Below are positions 36,259-45,231 of a stretch of DNA of 64,000 nucleotides, piece by piece (positions within the stretch are counted from its first letter, which is position 1; every line of letters begins with the position of its first letter). The stretch lies in NCBI GenBank assembly GCA_019119895.1, contig DWWD01000049.1, positions 22,429 through 86,428 on the forward strand. Direction: 5' to 3'. A program made the translations under genes and the position numbers. The DNA comes from Candidatus Anaerostipes avistercoris (GTDB lineage Bacteria > Bacillota > Clostridia > Lachnospirales > Lachnospiraceae). The notes beneath the pieces are model-generated. The model saw nothing but the letters and a program-made list of their open reading frames with translations, made no database searches and was not told where the DNA came from.

Positions 36259-38514
36259 TTAATTGTCGCCGTCTCTGCTTTGTGCTCCTCCTGAATTACT
36301 AGGGGCTGCTGTTGTCGCAGCACCTGTAGTGGCAGTAGCTGCCGTTGTCGTTGTCGGAGCCGCTGTAGTTGCGGCTGTTGTGTTCTGTGTCGTCTGTGTC
36401 GTTGATGCTTCTGAACTTGATGAAGCCGAAGATGTGCTTCCTTCTGAGGCAGCTGTCGTAACACTTTCTCCGCTGTCGGCTTCTCCACTTCCTGACAGCT
36501 GTTTATCTCCTGAAACGCCTTCATGGATTGCATTCATAAATCTTGTCCAGATAGATTTCGGATAAGAAGCTCCGCTCAGAGATGCCATTTCTTTATTATC
36601 ATCTCTTCCAACCCAGATAGCCGTCGTATAATATGGAGTATATCCGCAGAACCATCCGTCACGGTTGCTTGTCGTTGTTCCTGTCTTACCGGCAGTATCA
36701 ATCCCGCTGACTTTCGCTCCGGAACCTGTTCCCCCTGCGATTACGCTCTGCAGCACATCTGTCATATTCTTCGCTGCTGACTCTGTATAAACCCGCGTCT
36801 CATCCGTTTCTGAAGAAATCACTTCTTTTCCATCGGATGTTGTGATTTTTACGATACAGGTCGGTTCACGGTAAACACCGTCATTTGCCAGTGTCGCATA
36901 TCCTGCTGCCATCTCTTCTGATGTGGTTCCTCTTGTAAATCCTCCCAGACAAGTGGTGTAATACTTATAATCTTCATCCTGCAGGTATTTAAAATTCATT
37001 TTCTCCAGATAATTCAGCGCAGTGTTTGGTCCAATCTGCTCGTAAATTCTCATAGTCACCACGTTGCTGGATTTCTCCACTGCACGGCGCAGTGTGATCT
37101 GTCCTGAATAAGATCCTCCGGAGTTGCTGACATGATGTTCGTCATCTTCATCCATCGGATTGTCATTGACAACGGAACTTGGAGTCCATCCTCTTTCCAG
37201 TGCCGGCGCAAATACCAGTAATGGTTTGATACTACTTCCCGGCTGTCTCGGACTCTGATAAGCACGATTCAGAGAATAGCCGATATCTTTCTGATCTCTT
37301 CCGCCTACGATCGCAACAACCTTGCCCGTATCATTGTCAATACAAGTTCCGGATGCCTGCGCCTGATAAATGCCGTTGTCATCTTGTTCTGTATAACCAC
37401 TCAGCGCATTATCAATGTTGTTCTGAAGCTGATCCTGGACATCCGGATCAATGGAAGTATAAATATGATATCCTGCATTGTAGAGTGTCGTTCTGCACTC
37501 ATCATACATTTTATCGTATTCTTCTTCATATGACTGCTTCTCGCTGTCAGAATCAAAAGAATTCTTAAATTCGAATCCCTGCTGCTTCATCAGTTCTCTC
37601 GTAGCGCAGTGGATGACATATGTTTCCACATAATTTCTCTTCTCTGTCTGTTTGGCTTCCTGTACAGTGATTTCTTCGGCCATCGCTTCGTCGTACTGAT
37701 CTTTTGTAATTTTATCCTGTTCATACATATCCTTCAGGATCTTATTCCGTCTGGTCATTGTCTTGTCTTTATTTTCCAGAGGATCGTACATCGTCGGCGC
37801 ATTTGGAATTGCGCACAGGAACGCAGTCTGTGACAAAGTCAGCTCGCTGGCGTCCTTGTTGAAATATCCCTGGGCGGCAGCCTGGATTCCATAGTATCCG
37901 TTGGCAAAAAATACATTATTCAGATAAAACTCAAGAATCTGTTCTTTGCTGTATTTCTTTTCCAGTTCTACGGCAACGAACATTTCTTTTACTTTCCTCT
38001 GCCAGGACACTTCCCTTGTCAGGAAAACAGTTCTTGCCAGCTGCTGGGTAATGGTACTTCCTCCCTGAGTGATCTCTCCTCCCTTTGTAACGAAAGATAC
38101 CGCAGCACGAAGGACACCTTTATAGTCTACTCCGTTATGCTTATAGAAATTCTGGTCTTCTACCGAAATCATAGCGTTGACCGCATTTTCCGGAAGATCC
38201 TCATATTCCAGATAATAGGCATCCTTTTCGCCTTTGAACTTCGTCAGCTCATCGCCATTGGTATCGTAAACGACACTCGTCTGGGAAGACTTAAAGGTAT
38301 CTGTCGTTGATTCTTCCACCAGGTCTTTTGCCTCGCTTCGAAGCTGCATGACTTTTCTTCCGAACGCAAACCAGCAGACCACCACAAGAAGCAAGAAGAC
38401 AACTGAGATAATCGCAAGAATCTTTCTTCTTTTCTTTTTATCTTTTTTCTTTTCCTTCTTTTTCTTCTTTTTCCATGGGAAGATCTTCTTTGTTTCCTTA
38501 GTTTCTTCAGCCAT
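36259..38514 (-). CDS. Class A penicillin-binding protein (PBP1A type)
   Basis: This 751-residue bifunctional enzyme polymerises and crosslinks peptidoglycan outside the membrane. It has a very Lys-rich cytoplasmic tail, one membrane helix (about 35-55), a GT51 glycosyltransferase domain (ISVEDQNFYKHNGVDYKGVLRAA, GGSTITQQLAR), and a transpeptidase with SxxK (PGSSIKP), SxN (SSNV) and KTG (AGKTGTT). The last 85 residues are low-complexity Ser/Thr/Ala with a Pro-rich end. The ATG at 38514 (MAEETKETKK) has AAAGGTGAAAGG upstream, whereas an ATG six codons earlier lacks a ribosome binding site. Confidence 0.94.
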   Translation of the reverse strand: MAEETKETKKIFPWKKKKKKEKKKDKKKRRKILAIISVVFLLLVVVCWFAFGRKVMQLRSEAKDLVEESTTDTFKSSQTSVVYDTNGDELTKFKGEKDAYYLEYEDLPENAVNAMISVEDQNFYKHNGVDYKGVLRAAVSFVTKGGEITQGGSTITQQLARTVFLTREVSWQRKVKEMFVAVELEKKYSKEQILEFYLNNVFFANGYYGIQAAAQGYFNKDASELTLSQTAFLCAIPNAPTMYDPLENKDKTMTRRNKILKDMYEQDKITKDQYDEAMAEEITVQEAKQTEKRNYVETYVIHCATRELMKQQGFEFKNSFDSDSEKQSYEEEYDKMYDECRTTLYNAGYHIYTSIDPDVQDQLQNNIDNALSGYTEQDDNGIYQAQASGTCIDNDTGKVVAIVGGRDQKDIGYSLNRAYQSPRQPGSSIKPLLVFAPALERGWTPSSVVNDNPMDEDDEHHVSNSGGSYSGQITLRRAVEKSSNVVTMRIYEQIGPNTALNYLEKMNFKYLQDEDYKYYTTCLGGFTRGTTSEEMAAGYATLANDGVYREPTCIVKITTSDGKEVISSETDETRVYTESAAKNMTDVLQSVIAGGTGSGAKVSGIDTAGKTGTTTSNRDGWFCGYTPYYTTAIWVGRDDNKEMASLSGASYPKSIWTRFMNAIHEGVSGDKQLSGSGEADSGESVTTAASEGSTSSASSSSEASTTQTTQNTTAATTAAPTTTTAATATTGAATTAAPSNSGGAQSRDGDN

Positions 38515-38644
38515 ATTCCTTTCACCTTTCATTTGTTATTGCTGGAGACTAATCCAGAATTCATATGATTATATTGTAACATAAAATATTAAACTACTAC
38601 AGTTTTTGATTCGACATAGTGCGAATTTTTCAGACATATCTATG

Positions 38645-41134
38645 CTATTTTGCATAGCTGTAGAAAATATTTCCTGCCTGCTCAAATTCCCTGGTCATTG
38701 CGCTTCGGTCTGCCTGGACAGATTCTCCGGTCGCCGGATCGATGTAGCGGATCTTCTGCTGATTGTAACTCATGATCAGGACATAGGATCCGTCTTTTCT
38801 TCTTGCCATGATGGATCTGCCTTTGCTGATAGAATAGAGAATATCGTCCAGGCTGCAGTCTGAGTAATTGACCGCCTGCTTATCAAACGCTTCGAAAAGC
38901 TTATCAAAAGTATCCCCATCTATCTTTTTAATATCATTGTAGGATAAATTCTTTCCTTCACTGTCTGCCATCATCTTAATACATGCAATATCTGTCTCGT
39001 CCCTGGCTTTGGCCTTTGTGATTGAAATATTCGCTACCCTTCCATAGGAATTGGCAACACCTTTCTCCCACAGATACATCTGATTATAATTTACAACGAC
39101 GCCTCCGCCATCTTCTGCCTGTTTGATCGCATCTCCCAGGTTTGCATAGATTCCAGATAATTTACCTCCGGTATATACATATGCCTCCATATACTTATAG
39201 GTATCGTCCGCAAACTCTACTTCCAGGCTGTTGTCCTGCTCCGTTACATTTGTGGACATATACTGAGGCCTTGTCTGTATATAAACATTTTCCGGAAATG
39301 ACAGATACAGCTGATTCAGCTTTGAACTGCTGTATCCATATTCAAATACTACTCTACTGTCTGTACTGTCTTTATATCTTATATAGGTATCTTCAATCTT
39401 CTTATATGAATTTCCATTTTTCTGTGACCGTGTCATGGTAACTGTAGTACCTTCCACGGCAGCTTCCGTAATATAGCTTCCGCTCTCCCCATACTGCTTC
39501 ACAACTTTTCCGCCGCTTCTGATATATACGGTATCCAGAGGATACATGGACGTTCCGTCTTTCTGCTGAACAATATTGTCTTTCTTTCCAATTCCGTAAA
39601 CAAAATCTTTTTCTATAAATCCAATCGGCTTAATGATCTCTCCATCGCCTGCGGAAATCGTCTCTTCCTCTCCGGAGGACAGATCGATCACTTTCACTTT
39701 GGAAGCGCTTTCATTGATCGCGAGCATTCCGCTCTCTGTTACGATTGCCATGTCATCTGTAACATTTTTGGCAACAATCTCGCTCTCATTCTTGTCAATA
39801 TCCACATGGTAAATGGATCCGTCCAGATAGAAATAAAACTGATTGTCGTCGCTCAGGAACGCGCCTTTCTGAATATCATCCACCATGAAATCGTACTGGA
39901 TCTCTGTCGGAATAAATACCAGCTCTTCTATGGATTTATCGTCTGCGGAAAAACGGTATACAGAAATTCCGTTCTCTCCCTCATGTTCCCCGCGGTTCAT
40001 ATAGCCGTATACAATGAATGATATATTCCCGTCATTATCCATCTCCATAATCTGGATTCCATGTTCCGGATAATTGTTTCGGCTGTCTCTGTAGTCTTCT
40101 CCCATATAGGAAAATACTTTATATATTTGTGAATTCTGATAATCATAATACCATAATTCATCTGCCTGTACAAATGCGGCTTTCTTTCCGCTGTCCCTGC
40201 TGATCAGCTGATTGTCCGTATTTCCGATTCCGATCAGGATCCGGTTATTCGTTCGATCAATGGAATCATATCTCATATATGCTTCCATGGATCTCTCATA
40301 ATTGAGCAGATACATCCGGTCTTCAGAATACCTGATTCTGAAATATTCATTTACCAGATAATATTGTTTCTCTCCATCTGAGTTCTGCGCAGACAAAATA
40401 AACCGGATTTCCATAGATGTCACATTCTGAGAAATCTCTTTTACCGTCGCAGGATAAACTCTCTCCACCTGAGGATTCAGACTGGCATAGGTGACTGCCT
40501 CTGATGAAGAGGACAGATCGACGTAAGAAAGATTATTGCTGGTGGTTCCTTCTTTTGTCTCCATGTACTGGCTGATAAATTCACTGTTTCCCTGATCCAG
40601 CGTCGCGTCATGGAACTGGTTGGCAAAATCCAGACATTCTTTCAGATGAAAGCTCGTACCGTAAACAACCCTGGTAAAATAGTGTATCGTTCTGCCGTCT
40701 TGTGTCACAGACAATTCCATCAGATAAGTTTTACCAGACTCCAGTCTCTCAGATAATCTGACCGTTGCAGCGGTCTGCTTGTCTTCCTCCTTAAATGCCG
40801 CGTCTCCACTGTCAATAACCGTCGTATTGTCTGTATCATATAACTTATAGGAAACTGCTTCGCTTCCGCTTCCTGTTGTAATTACTTTAAAAGAGCTGTC
40901 TTCGATCGGAGTCAGACTTTCCCTGAGCATAGAAGCGTCCACACTGCTGCTGTAACCATGCAGCTGGTTAATTTCTTCTCCGCCTGTTTCTATTGTAAGC
41001 ATAGGCAGTGTCGCCTGGGCCATTTCTTTGACTCCCTGATTATTTCTTCCGACTAAAAAATAATTCCACAAAATCAGAGAAATGATAAAAATAACGCCAA
41101 ATATTGAAATTTGTATTGCTTTTTCCCGATCCAT
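38645..41134 (-). CDS. Large membrane-anchored extracellular protein of unknown function (C39-like C-terminus)
   Basis: The 829-residue protein has a short basic N-terminus, one membrane helix (residues 6-28) and a long outer region. Residues 80-330 are mixed and Ser/Thr-rich. Residues 330-640 have the repeated short beta pattern of a propeller. The last 110 residues (NYSDCSLDDILYSISKGRSIMARRKDGSYVLIMSYN...YIDPATG) resemble a C39-like peptidase fold without the catalytic His. Start at 41134 has AAGGAG upstream; an in-frame extension to 41308 would run through a terminator and lacks a ribosome binding site. I do not recognise a named family. It lies next to a PBP gene, so a wall-related role is possible. 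Confidence 0.75.
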   Translation of the reverse strand: MDREKAIQISIFGVIFIISLILWNYFLVGRNNQGVKEMAQATLPMLTIETGGEEINQLHGYSSSVDASMLRESLTPIEDSSFKVITTGSGSEAVSYKLYDTDNTTVIDSGDAAFKEEDKQTAATVRLSERLESGKTYLMELSVTQDGRTIHYFTRVVYGTSFHLKECLDFANQFHDATLDQGNSEFISQYMETKEGTTSNNLSYVDLSSSSEAVTYASLNPQVERVYPATVKEISQNVTSMEIRFILSAQNSDGEKQYYLVNEYFRIRYSEDRMYLLNYERSMEAYMRYDSIDRTNNRILIGIGNTDNQLISRDSGKKAAFVQADELWYYDYQNSQIYKVFSYMGEDYRDSRNNYPEHGIQIMEMDNDGNISFIVYGYMNRGEHEGENGISVYRFSADDKSIEELVFIPTEIQYDFMVDDIQKGAFLSDDNQFYFYLDGSIYHVDIDKNESEIVAKNVTDDMAIVTESGMLAINESASKVKVIDLSSGEEETISAGDGEIIKPIGFIEKDFVYGIGKKDNIVQQKDGTSMYPLDTVYIRSGGKVVKQYGESGSYITEAAVEGTTVTMTRSQKNGNSYKKIEDTYIRYKDSTDSRVVFEYGYSSSKLNQLYLSFPENVYIQTRPQYMSTNVTEQDNSLEVEFADDTYKYMEAYVYTGGKLSGIYANLGDAIKQAEDGGGVVVNYNQMYLWEKGVANSYGRVANISITKAKARDETDIACIKMMADSEGKNLSYNDIKKIDGDTFDKLFEAFDKQAVNYSDCSLDDILYSISKGRSIMARRKDGSYVLIMSYNQQKIRYIDPATGESVQADRSAMTREFEQAGNIFYSYAK

Positions 41135-41225
41135 TCTATTCTCCTTTTTTATCCTTATATGGTTCATTTTATCCGTTTTCCATATCTTATACAACCATTT
41201 TAAGGCTTTCTTAAGGTTGTATTCA

Positions 41226-41253
41226 TAAAAAAAGCCGGGGATTATCTCCCCGG
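41226..41253 (-). terminator. Terminator after the 129-residue hypothetical gene
   Basis: On the minus strand CCGGGGA-GATAA-TCCCCGG is followed by CTTTTTTT. It also argues against extending the next gene upstream. Confidence 0.85.
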
Positions 41254-41271
41254 TCAAATCACTGTACCTCT

Positions 41272-41661
41272 TTAAGAAAACATTCGTTTCTTTCTCCTGT
41301 ACCTGCACCGCCGATGACAGATTTCACCGCCGAGCAGCACAAGAATCATCTGATACAGCATACTGTCTTTTTTCATGACTTCTTCTTTTTCATGATATTT
41401 TACCTTGTCATACACCCGGTCTGCCATTGTCAGCATACCGGTGCGGTCCATGTACTGATCAAACATCATACTTCCGTCATATTCCAGTCTGTCACAGGAA
41501 TCTTCAATAAATTCCAGAATCTCCCGTGCCACAGACGGATACATCTTCGTAATATACTGATAATCATCTTCTTCGATTTCTTCCTGCATAATGTTCCTGC
41601 GTCCCGGAAGAACATCGGCATCAAAAACCGGCAGATCCCCTAATCCTTCTCTGACAGCCAT
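41272..41661 (-). CDS. Hypothetical protein, acidic with Cys/Arg-rich tail
   Basis: The 129-residue protein is mostly helical and acidic (residues 24-60, DEEDDYQYITKMYPSVAREILEFIEDSCDRLEYDGS), continues with MFDQYMDRTGMLTMADRVYD, and ends with a hydrophobic helix and a basic tail (GGEICHRRCRYRRKKRMFS). The tail suggests membrane or nucleic-acid contact. I do not recognise a family, though such proteins sit near alarmone synthetase genes in related Clostridia. It follows the alarmone synthetase gene by 56 bases with its own AAAGGAG ribosome binding site and ends at a good terminator. Confidence 0.7.
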   Translation of the reverse strand: MAVREGLGDLPVFDADVLPGRRNIMQEEIEEDDYQYITKMYPSVAREILEFIEDSCDRLEYDGSMMFDQYMDRTGMLTMADRVYDKVKYHEKEEVMKKDSMLYQMILVLLGGEICHRRCRYRRKKRMFS

Positions 41662-41717
41662 TCCTATACTCCTTTACTCTATTGATAATATAATATGAAG
41701 GAGACGGAAAAATGTTT

Positions 41718-42371
41718 CTACTGTCTGCTGTCTTCCTGCCTGATGCTTCTTACTTCTTCATTGATGGCAAGCATCTTGCTGTCAAGAAACGCAATCATAT
41801 CCGCACATTCTTTCAGTTCCGTACGGATATATTCCGGGGCGTTGCCCTCATATTTATAATAAATTTTATGTTCCAGAGAAGCCCAGAAATCCATGGCCAC
41901 TGTCCTGATCTGAATCTCCACTTTCGTCGGAATCACTTTGTCAGACAGAAAAATCGGAACTTTTACGATCAGATGATAGCTTCGATATCCGTTTGGCTTC
42001 GGATTGATCATATAATCCTTCGCCTTCAGCACTTCAATATCATCCTGGGAAGATATCATGTCCACAATACGGTAAATATCCGGAGTAAATGAACAGATCA
42101 CGCGGATTCCCGCAATATCATCTATGTATTTCTGGATATTTTCCACTGTCACATCCACCCCTTTTCGGAGCAGCTTGCGCATGATACTTTCTTCACTTTT
42201 CAATCTGGATTTGATATGTTCAATTGGATTGTACTTGTGGACGAATTTAAATTCGTCGTTAAGAATTTCAAGTTTTGTTCCAATTTCTTTCAATGCAGAA
42301 CGATAAAGAAGCTGCATCTGCCGATATTCAACCAACACATCTTTTACATCAGGTAACTCTAATTCTTTCAT
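41718..42371 (-). CDS. Small alarmone synthetase (RelQ/SasB-like GTP pyrophosphokinase)
   Basis: The 217-residue protein is a single-domain (p)ppGpp synthetase: PIEHIKSRLKSEESIMRKLLRKGVD, DIAGIRVICSF (substrate site), KPNGYRSYHLIVKVP and the catalytic EIQIRTVAMDFWASLEHKIYYKY block. It has no hydrolase or ACT domain, so the class is the small alarmone synthetase. It should make pppGpp/ppGpp, or pGpp, under stress. Gene is monocistronic or paired with the hypothetical gene downstream. Confidence 0.93.
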   Translation of the reverse strand: MKELELPDVKDVLVEYRQMQLLYRSALKEIGTKLEILNDEFKFVHKYNPIEHIKSRLKSEESIMRKLLRKGVDVTVENIQKYIDDIAGIRVICSFTPDIYRIVDMISSQDDIEVLKAKDYMINPKPNGYRSYHLIVKVPIFLSDKVIPTKVEIQIRTVAMDFWASLEHKIYYKYEGNAPEYIRTELKECADMIAFLDSKMLAINEEVRSIRQEDSRQ

Positions 42372-42447
42372 CTATTGTTCCTCCTATCGTTGATTTGGCA
42401 TTAACACTATTTTATCACTCTTATTTGCAGGCTTCAATTCTATATAT

Positions 42448-42474
42448 AAAAAAAAGAATCCTGATTTCCAGGAT
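42448..42474 (-). terminator. Terminator of the SRP RNA gene
   Basis: On the minus strand ATCCTG-GAAAT-CAGGAT is followed by TCTTTTTTTT, about 20 bases after the SRP RNA 3' end. Confidence 0.8.
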
Positions 42475-42494
42475 CTTTCTCTCAATATAAAAAT

Positions 42495-42757
42495 CCGTGC
42501 GGTCTGCGTTGTGCCTCCTTCCACAGACGTTACCTCTACAGTTAACTCAACCCAGGCACCCTCACGGCACATAGGAGGTTCTACTTAGTGCTGCTTCGTT
42601 CCCGACCTGACACGGTTCATAGATTCCTATTGCGTGAGACCCAGATATCAACGCCACTTATAGAGGGCAGCTCTACAGAAAAAAGCCCGAAACAAACCAT
42701 GACCTCTGCTATAGCGGATTGCAGAAAGAGGGTGCCGCTACCTCCCCGGCTGCACGG
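42495..42757 (-). ncRNA. ffs: Signal recognition particle RNA, large bacterial type
   Basis: The minus strand matches the Bacillus-type SRP RNA of about 263 nt. The Alu-domain segment GGGGAGGTAGCGGCACCCTC is followed by CTGCAATCCGCTATAGCAGAGG, and the S-domain core GTGTCAGGTCGGGAACGAAG with CAGCACTAAGTAGAACCTCC gives the helix 8 signature. The termini pair (CCGTGC / GCACGG). It follows tadA as in B. subtilis (tadA-scr-dnaX), though dnaX is absent here. Ends are estimated from the terminal pairing. Confidence 0.95.
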
Positions 42758-42846
42758 AAGCTTTATGACTTGATTATCTTGGCATCCATTCGATGCAAAG
42801 TTTATTATACTAAATACTTTTGGCCAGGTCAACCAGATATTTTATT

Positions 42847-43338
42847 TCATTTTTCCTGTACTCCGGTCCCCTTTTCCTCTTTTTTCTTTTTTCGCAGTTC
42901 TCTGAAAAAATCCGACATCATCTGGCTGCATTCTTCCTGAAGCACTCCTGTCTCTATCTCTGTCTGGTGGTTAAATGCTTCCACCTGCAGGATATTCAGG
43001 ACTGATCCGGCACATCCTGCCTTCGGATTCATGGCTCCCAGCACAACCCGCGGAATCCTCGCCTGTACAATCGCTCCGGCACACATCTGACAAGGTTCCA
43101 GAGTAATGTACATGGTACATCCTTCCAGTCTCCAGTCTTCCATTTTCCTGCTGGCCTTCTGGATTGCCAGCAATTCCGCATGTGCCAGTGTCGTTTTCCT
43201 CTTATTTCTCTGGTTATAGCCTCTCGCTATGATTTTATCCTCGAATACAATCACACACCCGATCGGAACATCTCCGATTGCCGCCGCTTTCTCAGCCTGT
43301 CTGATCGCTTCCTTCATATATTTCTCATCCTGTGTCAA
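42847..43338 (-). CDS. tadA: tRNA-specific adenosine deaminase
   Basis: The 163-residue enzyme converts A34 to inosine in tRNA-Arg. The zinc-dependent deaminase motifs are clear: H53-A-E55 in TLAHAELLAIQKA, and P82-C83-x2-C86 in EPCQMCAGAIVQARIPRVVLGA. The tail after residue 140 is lysine-rich and variable. It lies about 90 bases upstream of the SRP RNA gene. Confidence 0.95.
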   Translation of the reverse strand: MTQDEKYMKEAIRQAEKAAAIGDVPIGCVIVFEDKIIARGYNQRNKRKTTLAHAELLAIQKASRKMEDWRLEGCTMYITLEPCQMCAGAIVQARIPRVVLGAMNPKAGCAGSVLNILQVEAFNHQTEIETGVLQEECSQMMSDFFRELRKKKKEEKGTGVQEK

Positions 43339-43428
43339 TGACCTGCTCCTCCTGTTTTCTTATGCCGGCTGTTCCCGTCATATTTTTCTGCTCTTCTTCA
43401 TAATATAAATCAAAAAGAGAGTATCACA

Positions 43429-44385
43429 TTGTCTGATTATCAAAGAATTGTATCATATTTATACGAATACAGCCATGGAATTAAAGGGCCTAATGTCGGT
43501 TTCGCCAAAATTGAAAAACGGCAGAATCAGCTCCGTCTGTATTTCCATGTAAAAACAAATGACCAGCCCTTAGAATACAAAATTTATTTTTACCGGTTCC
43601 ACCATGGGACTATGGAGGGAACCCTGATCGACACCATCCGGAGAAACGATACCATTGTGGAATTTAAAAATACGTATCCGCTGATCGCTGATTTAAATCA
43701 GGTCGATGGTTTTTTAATCTTCCATTCAAACGATCATTTCTTTGGTTCCGAATGGAATGACCGTCCGATTACCATCCGGAATTTTCTGCCTCTGGAGCAG
43801 AAAAAATCTCCGGAATCCGAAATACCGGAAACTTCACCGGATCGGCCTGTCCGCTCAGAAACAGAATCCAATAATGAAAAAGTGAAGGAACCGGAAATAC
43901 CGGAAACTTTACCGGAGGAACTTATCCCTGATGAGCCCGCATCCGAAGAAGAGATATCGGAGGAATCTGAATCAAATCTGGCGGAATACATCGAAGCTCT
44001 GCAGCTGGAGAAACATGCCAAAGAGCAGGATCACGAAAAAGTTTCGTCACCCTTTGACTGGAAGGAGTATCCCTCACTGCCCCTGCCTCCTTCTTATGGC
44101 CTGTCTCCTTGCATTAAAATCCAATTAGAGGATCTGGCGTCTATTCCTGATCTGCCGGATGATCTGCCGACCAATGGTTTCCTTTTGTTAAATTACGGAA
44201 ACTACGGCCATCTTCTCCTTGCGTGGGACCCCGTCCGCAAATACAGATACCTGGGCGTTCCTGGAATTTTCGATAATGAAAAATCCTTTATTTCCAAACT
44301 ATTTGGATTCCAGGAATTTATTACCGTTCCGATCCGACCTCATAAAACCGGAAATTTCGGATACTTTATGCTGCCGGTTCAGTAA
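43429..44385 (+). CDS. DUF6128-like two-domain protein of unknown function
   Basis: The 318-residue product has an N-terminal beta-rich domain (residues 1-125: VSYLYEYSHGIKGPNVGFAKIEKRQNQLRLYFHVK...), an acidic Pro/Glu-rich linker (about 130-200) with the near-repeated EPEIPET and SEIPETSP, and a compact C-terminal domain (about 215-318, GFLLLNYGNYGHLLLAWDPVRKYRYLGVPGIFDN). The pattern fits the DUF6128 family of Lachnospiraceae, of unknown function. A TTG start at 43429 is the best fit, with only a weak AAGAGAG upstream. Its 3' end overlaps the convergent rsmA gene by 87 bp. Confidence 0.75.
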   Translation: MSDYQRIVSYLYEYSHGIKGPNVGFAKIEKRQNQLRLYFHVKTNDQPLEYKIYFYRFHHGTMEGTLIDTIRRNDTIVEFKNTYPLIADLNQVDGFLIFHSNDHFFGSEWNDRPITIRNFLPLEQKKSPESEIPETSPDRPVRSETESNNEKVKEPEIPETLPEELIPDEPASEEEISEESESNLAEYIEALQLEKHAKEQDHEKVSSPFDWKEYPSLPLPPSYGLSPCIKIQLEDLASIPDLPDDLPTNGFLLLNYGNYGHLLLAWDPVRKYRYLGVPGIFDNEKSFISKLFGFQEFITVPIRPHKTGNFGYFMLPVQ

Positions 44386-45231
44386 ATTGCTGAGCTGCGC
44401 AAATTGTTCCAGAGTCAGAGCTTCTCCACGGATTGTCGGCGACACTCCCATTTGTTCCAGAGCCTGCGCCACTTCCTCCTTGGAGAAGTTCAGACCGCTG
44501 TAATTTTTGATTCCATTCTGCAGAGTCTTTCTTCTCTGATTAAAAGACGCGCGGATCAGCTGAAACAAAAGTTTCTCATTATCTGCCTGAACCGGCGGAT
44601 TTTTGTGCCTTGTAAGCCGTATCACGGCCGATCCTACTTTTGGCCGCGGCATAAAACAGTTGGGTGGTACATTAGCCGCAATATACGGTTCCGCATAATA
44701 CTGCACCGCAAGAGACAGCGCGCCGTAATCTTTGGTCCCCGGCCCCGCCTGCATACGGTCCGCTACTTCTTTCTGTACCATAACCGTTATATTTTCCACC
44801 GGAACATGGCTTTCAAACAATCCCATAATGATCGGCGTCGTAATATAATAGGGCAGATTTGCCACTACTTTAATGGGACGACCTTCATTCTTCTCTTCCG
44901 CGACCTTCGTAAGGTCCACTTTCAGAATATCCGCATTCAGTACGCTGACATTGTCATATTCTTTCAGGGTTTCAGATAGAATTGGAATCAGATTCCTGTC
45001 AATTTCCACTGCCATAACTGCCCTGGCCCGCTCTGCCAGATACTGGGTCATGGTTCCGATTCCCGGTCCTATTTCAAGAACAAAATCATCCCCGGAAATA
45101 TCTGCGGCATCCATAATCTTTTCCAGCACTCTTCCATCGATCAGAAAATTCTGTCCGAATTTTTTCTGAAAATCAAATTCATATTTTTGTATAATTTCTA
45201 TGGTTTTCTGCGGATTGCTTAACTTTTCCAT
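44299..45231 (-). CDS. rsmA: 16S rRNA (A1518/A1519-N6)-dimethyltransferase
   Basis: The 310-residue KsgA/RsmA enzyme dimethylates two adjacent adenines of the 16S 3' hairpin. It shows FGQNFLIDGRVLEKIMD, the SAM motif VLEIGPGIGTMTQYLAE, the catalytic NLPYYITTPI (NLPY) box and the C-terminal VSPTIRGEALTLEQFAQLSNLL. The chain continues about 20 residues beyond this usual end into the 3' part of the convergent DUF6128-like gene. Its ATG abuts the tatD stop. Confidence 0.95.
   Translation of the reverse strand: MEKLSNPQKTIEIIQKYEFDFQKKFGQNFLIDGRVLEKIMDAADISGDDFVLEIGPGIGTMTQYLAERARAVMAVEIDRNLIPILSETLKEYDNVSVLNADILKVDLTKVAEEKNEGRPIKVVANLPYYITTPIIMGLFESHVPVENITVMVQKEVADRMQAGPGTKDYGALSLAVQYYAEPYIAANVPPNCFMPRPKVGSAVIRLTRHKNPPVQADNEKLLFQLIRASFNQRRKTLQNGIKNYSGLNFSKEEVAQALEQMGVSPTIRGEALTLEQFAQLSNLLNRQHKVSEISGFMRSDRNGNKFLESK

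Noticed and set aside
36222..36533. Gln/Leu/Arg-rich frame of 103 codons at the end of the PBP gene
   Set aside because: It arises from the low-complexity Ser/Thr/Ala codons of the PBP tail read in another frame.
41134..41308. N-terminal 58-residue extension of the 829-residue protein
   Set aside because: It would begin inside the coding end of another gene, cross an intrinsic terminator, and lacks a ribosome binding site, while the internal ATG has AAGGAG.
42384..42940. Several short frames over the tadA-downstream region
   Set aside because: They cover the SRP RNA gene and its terminator, so they are non-coding.
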